Program-made: the position numbers and the translations under genes
The notes under the pieces: generated by a model
What the model was told of the DNA's origin: nothing
Database searches by the model: none
Seen by the model: only the letters and a program-made list of their open reading frames with translations
Assembly: GCF_003054025.1 (NCBI RefSeq)
Contig: NZ_QBKG01000001.1
Coordinates: forward strand, 62,001-126,000
Reading direction: 5' to 3'
Source of the DNA: Capnocytophaga leadbetteri
GTDB lineage: Bacteria; Bacteroidota; Bacteroidia; Flavobacteriales; Flavobacteriaceae
Length of the DNA stretch: 64,000 bases
Part shown: piece after piece, positions 48,012-58,158 of the stretch
Position numbering within the stretch: the stretch's first letter is position 1
How the letters are laid out: every line of letters starts with the position of its first letter

Positions 48012-49898
48012 ATGAGCGATACAATAAAACACGAGTGCGGTATTGCGCTAATCCGCCTACTTAAACCCCTTGAGTTTTACAAGGAAAAATATGGTTCTGC
48101 TTTCTACGGAATCAACAAGATGTACCTAATGTTAGAGAAACAGCACAACCGCGGACAAGACGGTGCTGGTTTGGCGAGTATCAAGCTCGATATGGCGCCA
48201 GGTGAACGCTACATCAGCCGAATACGCTCGAATGCACAACAGCCTGTACAAGATATTTTCTCGCAAATAAATGAGCGAATCAACAAAGGTTTTAAAGCCA
48301 ACGCTACTCTCAAAGATGATGTAGCCCAACAGAAAAGAGAACTCCCCTATATAGGCGAAGTCATTATGGGGCACGTGCGCTACGGTACTTTTGGTAAGAA
48401 TAGTATTGAGAGCGTGCACCCTTTCCTCAGAGAGAATAACTGGATATACCGCAACCTGATAATGGCGGGCAACTTCAATATGACCAATGCTCACGAACTC
48501 TTTCAGAACCTCGTGCGCTTGGGGCAACATCCTAAAGACAAAACAGATACCGTAATAGTAATGGAAGGTGTGGGGCACTTCTTAGATGATGAGGTGGAAG
48601 AACTCTACCGAAGTCTGAAAGAAGAAGGCTTCAGCAAGCAGCAAGCCTCACCTTTTATAGCTGAACGCCTCGATATAGAGCGTATACTGAAGCGTGCAGC
48701 TAAGTATTGGGACGGGGGATATGCTATGGAAGGTATGTTTGGTCACGGTGATGCTTTTGTACTGCGCGACCCTGCTGGTATACGCCCTGCATTTTATTAT
48801 CAAGATGACGAAATAGTAGTGGTAGCCTCTGAACGCCCCGCTATACAAACGGTTTTCAATGTAAAATACGAAGCGGTACAAGAATTACCTCCTGGTAACG
48901 CTATTATTATCAAGAAGAATGGCGAAGTAACCCTCAAAGAAATTCTTACTCCTACCGTGCGCAAAGCTTGTTCTTTTGAACGCATTTACTTCTCGCGTGG
49001 CAGCGACCAAGATATTTACCGCGAACGCAAGACATTGGGCAAACTGCTCTATCCGCGTATAGCCCAAGCTATTGATAATAATCTGAAAGATACTGTTTTT
49101 GCATACATACCCAATACGGCTGAAACGGCTTATCTCGGACTTATAGAAGAAGCTGAAAATCAACTCAACTTACAGAAATTACAACAGTTAGCACAAGCTA
49201 ATGCCTCTGACTATGCTGCTATACTCTCGCAGAAAGTCCGTACAGAGAAAGTAGCTATCAAAGATGTGAAACTGCGTACTTTTATTACCGAAGACAGCAG
49301 TCGTGATGATTTGGTAGCCCACGTGTATGATATTACTTACGGGGCGCTGCAAAAGGGCGATACTTTAGTGATTATAGACGATAGTATTGTGCGAGGTACA
49401 ACCCTAAAGAAGAGTATCCTTAGTATTTTGGGTAGGTTAGAGCCTAAAAAGATAGTGATAGTATCTTCAGCACCACAAATACGTTACCCTGACTGCTATG
49501 GTATTGATATGGCGCGTTTGGAAGACTTGGTCGCTTTTCAGGCAGCGTTAGCACTTCATAAAGAGCGTAATACCTATCATATTATTGAGGACGTTTATAA
49601 GAAGAGCCTCACTCAGGTAGATTTGACCGATGATAAGGTAGTCAATTATGTGAAAGAGGTGTACGCCCCTTTCACTGACGAGGAGATTTCAGATAAGATA
49701 CGCGACTTGCTATTGCCTAAAGACTTCGCTTCAGAAGTAGTAGTGATTTTCCAAACCGTTGAGAATCTTCACAAAGCCTGCCCTGAAAACCTCGGCGACT
49801 GGTATTTCACTGGCGACTATCCTACCGATGGAGGCAATAGAGTGGTAAACAGAGCCTTTATCAATTTCTACGAAGGAAATAAAGAACGAGCATACTAA
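48012..49898 (+). CDS. Amidophosphoribosyltransferase family protein (PurF-like)
   Basis: A 628-residue glutamine amidotransferase plus phosphoribosyltransferase. The N-terminal class II domain starts MSDTIKHECGIALIRLL, so the catalytic Cys9 would be exposed after removal of an 8-residue leader; NRGQDGAGLAS, GHVRYGTFG and MAGNFNMTN are typical. The PRPP motif VIIDDSIVRGTTLK lies near residue 455. It is longer than ordinary PurF (about 500) and this longer form is common in Flavobacteriia. A housekeeping role in purine synthesis is likely, but a second role cannot be excluded without knowing whether a shorter PurF exists elsewhere. Confidence 0.85.
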   Translation: MSDTIKHECGIALIRLLKPLEFYKEKYGSAFYGINKMYLMLEKQHNRGQDGAGLASIKLDMAPGERYISRIRSNAQQPVQDIFSQINERINKGFKANATLKDDVAQQKRELPYIGEVIMGHVRYGTFGKNSIESVHPFLRENNWIYRNLIMAGNFNMTNAHELFQNLVRLGQHPKDKTDTVIVMEGVGHFLDDEVEELYRSLKEEGFSKQQASPFIAERLDIERILKRAAKYWDGGYAMEGMFGHGDAFVLRDPAGIRPAFYYQDDEIVVVASERPAIQTVFNVKYEAVQELPPGNAIIIKKNGEVTLKEILTPTVRKACSFERIYFSRGSDQDIYRERKTLGKLLYPRIAQAIDNNLKDTVFAYIPNTAETAYLGLIEEAENQLNLQKLQQLAQANASDYAAILSQKVRTEKVAIKDVKLRTFITEDSSRDDLVAHVYDITYGALQKGDTLVIIDDSIVRGTTLKKSILSILGRLEPKKIVIVSSAPQIRYPDCYGIDMARLEDLVAFQAALALHKERNTYHIIEDVYKKSLTQVDLTDDKVVNYVKEVYAPFTDEEISDKIRDLLLPKDFASEVVVIFQTVENLHKACPENLGDWYFTGDYPTDGGNRVVNRAFINFYEGNKERAY

Positions 49899-50419
49899 TG
49901 CATCTCGATTTTCTCAATCAATATTTTACGGAAGTGCACTTTGCTAAGGGTGAGCTCATCACCCGCGCTGGGGAAGTAGAAAACTACTTGTATTACCTTA
50001 GCGATGGCATAGTGCGCTTTTTCTATTATAATCCAGTTACTGACAAAGAAACAACTGTAGATATCCTCTTCAGCGAGCAGTTTTGTCTTTCTTACACTTC
50101 GTTTGTAAAACAAGAGCCTTCTTTGCTCTCTATTGAGGTCCTCAAAGAGGTAACAGCCTATAAGATAGGGCGAGAGCACCTTAATACCCTAATTAGCGAT
50201 ATACACTTCTTAGAAATAAAAGTAGGGATATTAGAACATCTTCTTATTGAAAAAATGCAACGTGAAGCCCAGTTGTTATTGCAATCTCCCGAAGAAATTT
50301 ATCGTACTCTTTTAGAGAAAGACCCTAAGATTATTCAGAATATACCTCTCAAATACATTGCTTCTTACATAGGTATTACCCCTCAAGCGCTTAGTAGAAT
50401 ACGCAAACGGATATTTTAA
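49898..50419 (+). CDS. Crp/Fnr family transcriptional regulator
   Basis: A 173-residue regulator. Its N-terminal cyclic-nucleotide-binding-like beta barrel (FAKGELITRAGEVENYLYYLSDGIVRFFYYN) is followed by the dimer helix and a C-terminal helix-turn-helix (PLKYIASYIGITPQALSRIRKRI). Typical Bacteroidota orphan Crp-like protein without the cysteines of FNR. The start ATG overlaps the stop of the PurF-like gene (TAATG). It stands 79 bases before the nitroreductase gene, which it may control. Confidence 0.9.
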   Translation: MHLDFLNQYFTEVHFAKGELITRAGEVENYLYYLSDGIVRFFYYNPVTDKETTVDILFSEQFCLSYTSFVKQEPSLLSIEVLKEVTAYKIGREHLNTLISDIHFLEIKVGILEHLLIEKMQREAQLLLQSPEEIYRTLLEKDPKIIQNIPLKYIASYIGITPQALSRIRKRIF

Positions 50420-50498
50420 CTTCATTTCTTAACCCAAGTTCATTTTTTTGTTCTTTTTCTGCCGTTACTTTGCATCGTAAAACAAATACAAACTAAAA

Positions 50499-51518
50499 AT
50501 GAACTTAAAAATGTTACCAATTACTTTTATTATGGCACTTACTGCCTTTAAAGCTAATGCTCAAACAGCCGATTTTTTAACACTTATTACCGCTGCAACT
50601 CAAGCGCCTTCAGGACATAACTCTCAGCCTTGGTGGTTTGAGACCTCTGAGCATAGCATCGTTATCAAACCTAATTTCGAGAAAGCCCTCCCTGCTGTTG
50701 ATAGTCAGCACAGAGAACTTTTTATCAGCTTGGGTTGCGCTCTCGAAAACCTTTGCCTCAAAGCCACTCAGCTGCATTATCAAACAGAGGTAAGCATTAG
50801 CGACGAAGGTGTTATTACCGTCGGGCTACAGCAATCGGCTACTGTTACGCCTAACCCTTTAGCTGAGGTTATCGCAAAACGTCAAACTAACCGCTCTGAA
50901 TATGACCATAAGCGCATAGACCCTGCGCTACTGCAAAGCCTTGTCGATAAGACAGAGGCAACCGGCATTTTTACCTTTGCTAATGGCTCTCCGCTCTTCG
51001 AGCAACTCACTCAAACGGTCTTGCAAGGCAATACCGCTCAAATGTCAGACCCTGCTTTTAAAAACGAACTCCTCTCGTGGATTCGCTTCAACAAAAAACA
51101 TTCTGAAAGCACTAATGACGGACTTAGTTATGCTGTACTCGGCGCCCCTAACTTGCCTCGCTGGGTAACCGAGCCTATCGTAAAAGGCAGTCTGAATGCC
51201 AAGACGCAAAACAAAACTGACCTTAAGAAGATATTGTCATCATCTGATATGGTGCTTATCACTACTGAGCAAAACGACGTACATACGTGGATACAAACCG
51301 GTCGTACTCTCGAGCGCTTTTTGCTCTTGCTTACCGAGGCAGGCATAGCCCACGCTTACCTCAATCAGCCGTGCGAAGTGCTTGAGGTAAACACCTCTCT
51401 TCGCGAAAAACTGTCTATGAGCACTCTTTATCCTCAAATCCTTTTGCGCATTGGTTATGCTAAACCTGTAGCCTATTCTAAGAGAAAAGACATCAAAGAA
51501 GTAATTATTAACAATTAA
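50499..51518 (+). CDS. Nitroreductase family FMN protein with signal peptide
   Basis: A 339-residue protein with an N-terminal signal ending ANAQ. ITAATQAPSGHNSQPWWFETSEHSIVIKP is the FMN-binding start of the nitroreductase/Acg group, with AKRQTNRSEYDHKRID and VLGAPNLPRWV in the middle and TGRTLERFLLLLTEAGIAHAYLNQPCEV near the end. The export signal is unusual for a flavin enzyme; it implies periplasmic or surface location. It probably reduces quinones, nitroaromatics or similar substrates; the true substrate is unknown. Confidence 0.82.
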   Translation: MNLKMLPITFIMALTAFKANAQTADFLTLITAATQAPSGHNSQPWWFETSEHSIVIKPNFEKALPAVDSQHRELFISLGCALENLCLKATQLHYQTEVSISDEGVITVGLQQSATVTPNPLAEVIAKRQTNRSEYDHKRIDPALLQSLVDKTEATGIFTFANGSPLFEQLTQTVLQGNTAQMSDPAFKNELLSWIRFNKKHSESTNDGLSYAVLGAPNLPRWVTEPIVKGSLNAKTQNKTDLKKILSSSDMVLITTEQNDVHTWIQTGRTLERFLLLLTEAGIAHAYLNQPCEVLEVNTSLREKLSMSTLYPQILLRIGYAKPVAYSKRKDIKEVIINN

Positions 51519-51522
51519 TTCG

Positions 51523-51530
51523 TACTTTTG
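51523..51530 (+). promoter_or_regulatory. Promoter -7 element of the GT4 gene
   Basis: TACTTTTG, 26 bases before the start codon. Confidence 0.6.
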
Positions 51531-51555
51531 CCCTTAGTATTATAAAATTACAGCG

Positions 51556-52674
51556 ATGAATATAGCTTTTGATGCCAAACGCGCTTTTCATAACACGCGT
51601 GGTCTCGGCAATTACAGCCGAGACCTTATCCGTATTCTACAAGAACATAAGGTTGGGAAGCTCTTCCTTTTTAACCCCAAACCTGCCAAAACGCAGCGCC
51701 TTACCCTCGATGCCCAAACTACCGAGATTACCCCACAATCTTTCTTCTGGAAAAAGCTCAAAAGCCTGTGGCGTAGCGTAAAAATAACAGATATAGCTAG
51801 GCAGCTGCCTATTGATATTTATCACGGACTTTCAGGCGAGATACCCCGCAATATCTACAAGCACGTGCCTACGGTGGTTACTATTCACGACCTTATTTTT
51901 ATGCGTTATCCTCAGTTGTATTCCTATTTTGATAGGAAGATACATTACCGAAAATTCTTCTACGCAGCCCAGCACGCGCAGCATATTATTGCTATTAGCG
52001 AGCAGACCAAGCGCGATATTATCGATTATCTGAAAGTGCCTGAGAGCAAGATAACAGTAGTGTATCAGGGCTGTCATCAGGCGTTTAAACAGGAGTATAC
52101 CGAAGCTGAAAAAGCCGCCGTACGCGCCAAATATGCTCTGCCAGCGCGCTTTGTGCTGAATGTAGGAGCGATAGAGCCTCGCAAGAATGCCCTCGAAATA
52201 GTAAAAGCTATAGCCCCGCTGCCGGACTTGTCGCTGGTGTTAGTAGGAGCACAAACCGCTTATTATCAGCAGATAGTAGCCTATTGCGAAGCGCATAACT
52301 TATCCCACCGCGTGTTAGCTCTCAAAGGGGTATCGATGCAAGAGCTAGCGATGATTTACCAGCAAGCTGAGGTCTTTTGTTACCCTTCGGTATTCGAGGG
52401 CTTTGGTATCCCTATTATTGAGGCGCTTTTCTCACGAGTGCCGGTTATTACTTCTGAGGGCAGTTGTTTTGCTGAAGCCGGAGGCGCGCATTCGTGTTAT
52501 ATCCGTTTAGATAACGCTGCCGACGAGATACGCGAGGCGATAGTACGCATTAGTAGCGACCGCCTTTTGCGTGAAGAGATGATTGAGAAAGGCTATGCCC
52601 ACGCGCAGCGTTTCACTGACGAAGCCGTATATCAGCAGCTAATGGCAGTATATAAAAAAATCGAACAGCTATAA
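51556..52674 (+). CDS. GT4 family glycosyltransferase
   Basis: A 372-residue retaining glycosyltransferase with GT-B fold. The N-terminal acceptor domain (FDAKRAFHNTRGLGNYSRDLIRIL, HGLSGEIPRNI, VTIHDLIFMRYP) and C-terminal nucleotide-sugar domain with VGAIEPRKNALEIVKAIAPL and PSVFEGFGIPIIEALFSRVPVI (the E-x7-E motif). Likely mannosyl- or related transferase for surface polysaccharide or glycoprotein. No polysaccharide cluster is next to it. Its last codons form the left arm of the terminator at 52654-52690. Confidence 0.92.
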   Translation: MNIAFDAKRAFHNTRGLGNYSRDLIRILQEHKVGKLFLFNPKPAKTQRLTLDAQTTEITPQSFFWKKLKSLWRSVKITDIARQLPIDIYHGLSGEIPRNIYKHVPTVVTIHDLIFMRYPQLYSYFDRKIHYRKFFYAAQHAQHIIAISEQTKRDIIDYLKVPESKITVVYQGCHQAFKQEYTEAEKAAVRAKYALPARFVLNVGAIEPRKNALEIVKAIAPLPDLSLVLVGAQTAYYQQIVAYCEAHNLSHRVLALKGVSMQELAMIYQQAEVFCYPSVFEGFGIPIIEALFSRVPVITSEGSCFAEAGGAHSCYIRLDNAADEIREAIVRISSDRLLREEMIEKGYAHAQRFTDEAVYQQLMAVYKKIEQL

Positions 52675-52699
52675 ACTGTTCGATTTTTTTATGTTTTAA
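52652..52699. repeat. 48-bp direct repeat copy 1, containing a bidirectional terminator
   Basis: Identical to 53660-53707 over 48 bases. Within it is a perfect 15-bp hairpin (52654-52668 with 52676-52690) with A and T tails, which includes the last codons and stop of the GT4 gene and can terminate both it and the convergent LRR gene. Confidence 0.95.
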
Positions 52700-52719
52700 A
52701 CTTTTTGAGGACTACCCGT

Positions 52720-53541
52720 TTATGGTTTAGGGTGTATTTTAGCAGCGTAAGTACTCCATTTAGCGTCTCTTTTATAATCACTTACTGATATAGCAGGTAC
52801 ATAGATATTAGGTATTTGGCCTGCACTCAAGCCAAAGAAGATATCGCCAGTTAAAGTAGGAGGGTTGAGCGCATCAATCGTAATGCTTTGCAATGCGCTA
52901 CAGTATCCGAAAACAAGGTCATCAATCTTTTCTACAGAAGCAGGTAAGAATACTTTAGTAAGAACTTTACAGTTAGCAAAAGCTGCTTCGCCTATTTGCT
53001 TAACTCCTGAGCCTCTTAAGTCTACCTGTGTAAGAGCCTGACAAGAGTGAAAAGCACCATTACTTATAATCCCTACTTTTCCAAAAGTTACTTCTTTTAG
53101 ATGGTAGCAATGAGAAAACATACTGCTAGAAATTTCGGTAGTATAAGGCAATTGTACAGATTCTATCTCTGAGAAATAGAAAGCTCCTTTGCCAAAAACT
53201 ACATTAGAGGCAGTGTTAAACTTTACACCTCCTGTAAGTTTTGCACCTGCAAAAGCCTCATAGCCTATTTCTTTCAAACTATTGGGGAATACGATAGAAG
53301 TAAGATTCGAACCTTTGAAGGCTTCAATTCCTATAGTGTTTACTCTTTGCAGCTTGCTGTCAGCTTGCATATCAAGAGTAGTAGTGCTGCTGTTTGTCCA
53401 TTTCACTAAAGTAAGTCCATCACTATTCAACTGATAATCGCTGGCAGGCACATCGTTTTTATGGTCATTGTCATCGCTTTTACTACAACTTGCAAAAGCC
53501 AAAACAGCTAAAGAAGCTGCTAAAAAAATGCTTTTTTTCAT
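52720..53541 (-). CDS. BspA-like leucine-rich repeat lipoprotein
   Basis: A 273-residue surface-type lipoprotein. The signal ends at Cys19 (LAFASC) followed by SKSDDNDHKND, which has the Lys and Asp residues of a surface-export signal. Residues about 60-250 are LRR_5-type repeats (IGIEAFKGSNLTSIVFPNSLKEIGYEAFAGAK, GAFHSCQALTQVDLRGSGVKQIGEAAFANCKVLTKVFLP). BspA-like proteins bind host proteins and mediate adhesion. The gene lies between two copies of a perfect 48-bp repeat, so it looks like an inserted unit between two convergent genes. Its promoter is at 53574-53581. Confidence 0.88.
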   Translation of the reverse strand: MKKSIFLAASLAVLAFASCSKSDDNDHKNDVPASDYQLNSDGLTLVKWTNSSTTTLDMQADSKLQRVNTIGIEAFKGSNLTSIVFPNSLKEIGYEAFAGAKLTGGVKFNTASNVVFGKGAFYFSEIESVQLPYTTEISSSMFSHCYHLKEVTFGKVGIISNGAFHSCQALTQVDLRGSGVKQIGEAAFANCKVLTKVFLPASVEKIDDLVFGYCSALQSITIDALNPPTLTGDIFFGLSAGQIPNIYVPAISVSDYKRDAKWSTYAAKIHPKP

Positions 53542-53573
53542 ATTGATTTATTTTTTTGAATTAATATTTGCGA

Positions 53574-53581
53574 CAAAAATA
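53574..53581 (-). promoter_or_regulatory. Promoter -7 element of the LRR lipoprotein gene
   Basis: Minus strand TATTTTTG, 32 bases before the start codon. Confidence 0.55.
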
Positions 53582-53659
53582 CAGCTTATTTCTTATTCAA
53601 TAAGTTAAACAAAAGTTAAATTTGTATCTCAATTCAATGTACAAAGGTGCGGGCTATTC

Positions 53660-53707
53660 ATAAAAAAATCGAACAGCTATAAACTGTTCGATTTTTTTAT
53701 GTTTTAA
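53660..53707. repeat. 48-bp direct repeat copy 2, terminator of the pyruvate oxidase gene
   Basis: Same 48 bases as 52652-52699, including the 15-bp hairpin, here just after the stop of the convergent pyruvate oxidase gene. It carries the end of the glycosyltransferase gene as a non-coding relic. A truncated GTGCG element (CAAAGGTGCGGGC) lies immediately to its left. Confidence 0.95.
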
Positions 53708-53717
53708 TCAGCTGGGA

Positions 53718-55463
53718 TTAAAAAATGTCTTTGATGTGCTTCATACTATTAGCAATACTGTCTTTAGCTTCAGCAAAATCACCTTGACCTATTTTCTTGA
53801 TGATGTTGGTGGCAAAGCCTTTCATCTGTTCAAAAGTGATGTGCGGAGGCATCGCTAAGGTATCGCGATTGGTATAAATATTCACCAAAGTAGGACCATC
53901 GTGCTCAAAAGCCGCTTTTACAGTAGCCTCGAGGTCTTCAGTTTTGGTCACTTCATAGCCTTTGATGTTCATCAGCTCGGCAAGTTTATCGAAAGGAGGG
54001 TTTACCATATTGGTTTGCCAATCGAGGTAGCCCGATACTTCCATCTCTAACTTCACCATTGCAAGCGAACGGTTGTTAAACACGAATATTTTCACCGGAT
54101 ACTGATACTGCATTAGGGTAGCCAAGTCGCCTAAGAGCATAGAAAGACCACCGTCACCACACATTGCTACCACTTGTCTGCCTTTAGCCGAGGCAGCAGC
54201 CCCGATAGCCATCGGTAAGGCGTTTGCCATAGAACCGTGGTTGAACGAACCGGTTAGGTAGCGCTTGCCTGTCCCTTTGATAAAGCGTGCCGCCCATACC
54301 ACATTCATACCCGTATCAACGGTGAAAATAGCATCGTTGGCAGCGTATTTATCCAAAAGCTTAGCAGCGTATTCAGGGTCTATTTGTTTCTCTTCGGTTT
54401 TCTTTTGGGTGTAATCGTCTAATGATTTTTCAAGATCTAAATATTCTTTGTGAATATCTTTTAAGAATCCGTCATCGGTGCGTGTGCTTAGCTTAGGCAA
54501 AATGGCAGTGATGCTGTCTTTTATATCGCCTGCGAAGCCGTAATCTACTTTGGCACGGCGACCGATAATATCGGGGCGTTCGTCTATTTGTATGATAGTG
54601 CTTTTCTTAGGCAGGAACTCAGCGTAAGGGAAGTCGGTGCCCAACATTACTAGCACATCGGCTTTAGCACAAGCGTCATAGCCTGAACTGTGTCCAAGTA
54701 GGCCGTTCATACCTGCAATATAAGGACTGTCGGTGCGGTCGAAGAATATTTTGCCGCGGAAAGAGGCTACTATAGGAGCTTTAAGGGTTTCGGCAAGCTG
54801 CTCTACTTCTTTCACCGCGTGCTGACAACCGTGTCCGCAATAAAGGGCAATCTTCTTGTTTTTGCTATCGTTAAGCACAGCCGCAAGTTTGTCGAGCTCT
54901 TCGTCAGAGGGGCGAACTACCGGTTTAGCCAAGAACGTTTGGGTAGCCGTAGGCACCTCTTCAAGGTCAGCCCCTGCTACATCACCAGGGAGCCCCAATA
55001 CCGCCACGCCTTTCTCGTTAATAGCGGTTTGAATGGCGCGTTGCATCATCGTAGTGAACTGCTTAGGGGTGTTGGCTACGTATACGTATTTGCTACAGTC
55101 TTGAAAAAGCAAGAAAGGATTGGTTTCTTGAAACCAGTGGGTACCGAATTTATGGGTAGCGCAGGTGCTGGCGATAGCAATCACAGGGTTGCCAGCGCGG
55201 TTAGCGTCGTAGAGGCCGTTGATAAGATGTACGTGTCCGGGACCTGAACTACCCATACAGCAACCGATGCCGTTGAGTTCGGCGTCCATAGAAGCCGCGT
55301 AAGCTGCTGATTCTTCGTGGCGTACGTGTATCCATTCTAAACGCCCATCGCGGCGAATAGCGTCATTTACGGGGTTTAGGCTGTCGCCTGTTATGGCGTA
55401 TACGCGTTTTACGCCTGCTTGTACTAACATTTCGACCAATTGGTCAGATACATTTTTGCTCAT
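53718..55463 (-). CDS. Thiamine-dependent pyruvate oxidase/dehydrogenase, PoxB-like
   Basis: The start is set at the ATG complementary to 55461-55463 (MSKNVSDQLVEML), 43 bases after a promoter element; the longer frame begins with a hydrophobic leader unlike the family. The 581-residue ThDP enzyme has the N-terminal RVYAITGDSLNPVNDAIRR, HEESAAYAASMDAEL (catalytic Glu), and the ThDP motif GDGGLSMLLGDLATLMQYQYPVKIFVFNN near residue 430. PoxB oxidises pyruvate to acetate plus CO2 at the membrane with quinone; lactate-oxidising or peroxide-forming relatives also exist. The C-terminus has no obvious lipid-binding helix. Acceptor is uncertain. Confidence 0.88.
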   Translation of the reverse strand: MSKNVSDQLVEMLVQAGVKRVYAITGDSLNPVNDAIRRDGRLEWIHVRHEESAAYAASMDAELNGIGCCMGSSGPGHVHLINGLYDANRAGNPVIAIASTCATHKFGTHWFQETNPFLLFQDCSKYVYVANTPKQFTTMMQRAIQTAINEKGVAVLGLPGDVAGADLEEVPTATQTFLAKPVVRPSDEELDKLAAVLNDSKNKKIALYCGHGCQHAVKEVEQLAETLKAPIVASFRGKIFFDRTDSPYIAGMNGLLGHSSGYDACAKADVLVMLGTDFPYAEFLPKKSTIIQIDERPDIIGRRAKVDYGFAGDIKDSITAILPKLSTRTDDGFLKDIHKEYLDLEKSLDDYTQKKTEEKQIDPEYAAKLLDKYAANDAIFTVDTGMNVVWAARFIKGTGKRYLTGSFNHGSMANALPMAIGAAASAKGRQVVAMCGDGGLSMLLGDLATLMQYQYPVKIFVFNNRSLAMVKLEMEVSGYLDWQTNMVNPPFDKLAELMNIKGYEVTKTEDLEATVKAAFEHDGPTLVNIYTNRDTLAMPPHITFEQMKGFATNIIKKIGQGDFAEAKDSIANSMKHIKDIF

Positions 55464-55505
55464 ATTTTTTATTTTGTTTGTCTTCAGTTCTGAAGAAATT
55501 CTATG

Positions 55506-55535
55506 CAAAAGTAGTAAATAAATATCAATTGACAA
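55506..55535 (-). promoter_or_regulatory. Promoter of the pyruvate oxidase gene
   Basis: Minus strand: TTG at 55533-55535, 19 bases, TACTTTTG at 55506-55513. The position supports the shorter start at 55463. Confidence 0.7.
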
Positions 55536-55616
55536 GAGATAATACTATCTTTCTATAGAAAATTTTTCTGCCTATACTTACCCTATACAAACGATATACA
55601 AACAATATAGGAAGAG

Positions 55617-55655
55617 CGAACGAAAGTCGGCGAGCTGGCGCAGCCGAGTATGTGA
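55617..55655 (-). repeat. 39-bp dispersed repeat, copy 2 (CACATACTCGGCTG element)
   Basis: Inverted copy of 5857-5895, 36 of 39 identical; two of the three differences are C/T changes within the loop of the predicted hairpin. Confidence 0.8.
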
Positions 55656-55753
55656 CGAAGAATTACCCAAGTATAAACGTCTAATGGCAAGTCTGAAAAT
55701 AGAATGCTTTTCTGTTTTCTCCCCTACTAACCACTAGCGCCTAATGTCTAAAT

Positions 55754-55838
55754 CCTTGATAATCTGAATTGTTAATAACTTTGTCTTAAAAAAAAACTTA
55801 AGAAAAATTTGCAGGTTACGAGAATATTCGTAACTTTG
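55754..55838 (+). promoter_or_regulatory. Two tandem promoter-like elements for the GH97-Sus locus
   Basis: Element 1: TTG at 55755-55757, 18 bases, TAACTTTG at 55776-55783. Element 2: TTTG at 55808-55811, 19 bases, TAACTTTG at 55831-55838. Element 2 is better placed, 55 bases before the ATG. Confidence 0.55.
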
Positions 55839-55884
55839 AGCCCTTTTGCAATCATTTTGCGACTTTTTTGAAACGAATAAATAA

Positions 55885-57999
<2,115 letters not shown>

Positions 58000-58011
58000 T
58001 CCCCTCCCTAG

Positions 58012-58118
58012 CCCTCCCCCAAGGGGAGGGAAAGGTTCGGGAAGTATATAATTAAATTCCTCCGTTTTTTTGAAAAGGGAAAATCTTTTTGGATTGACCC
58101 CTCTCCTTGGGAGAGGGG
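58012..58118. repeat. Two C-rich/G-rich palindromes between GH97 and susC
   Basis: Hairpin 1: CCCTCCCC at 58012-58019 pairs with 58023-58030 around 3 bases. Hairpin 2: CCCCTCTCC at 58098-58106 pairs with 58110-58118 around TTG. Same family as 22583-22598. They may attenuate transcription or protect mRNA ends between GH97 and SusC. Confidence 0.75.
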
Positions 58119-58131
58119 AACAGGGAGAGGA

Positions 58132-58155
58132 ATTTTCAAATTTTCAAATTTTATT
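58132..58155 (+). repeat. 8-bp repeat in the susC leader
   Basis: Two perfect ATTTTCAA units and a third related 8-mer (ATTTTATT) end directly before the ATG region. Confidence 0.6.
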
Positions 58156-58158
58156 TGT

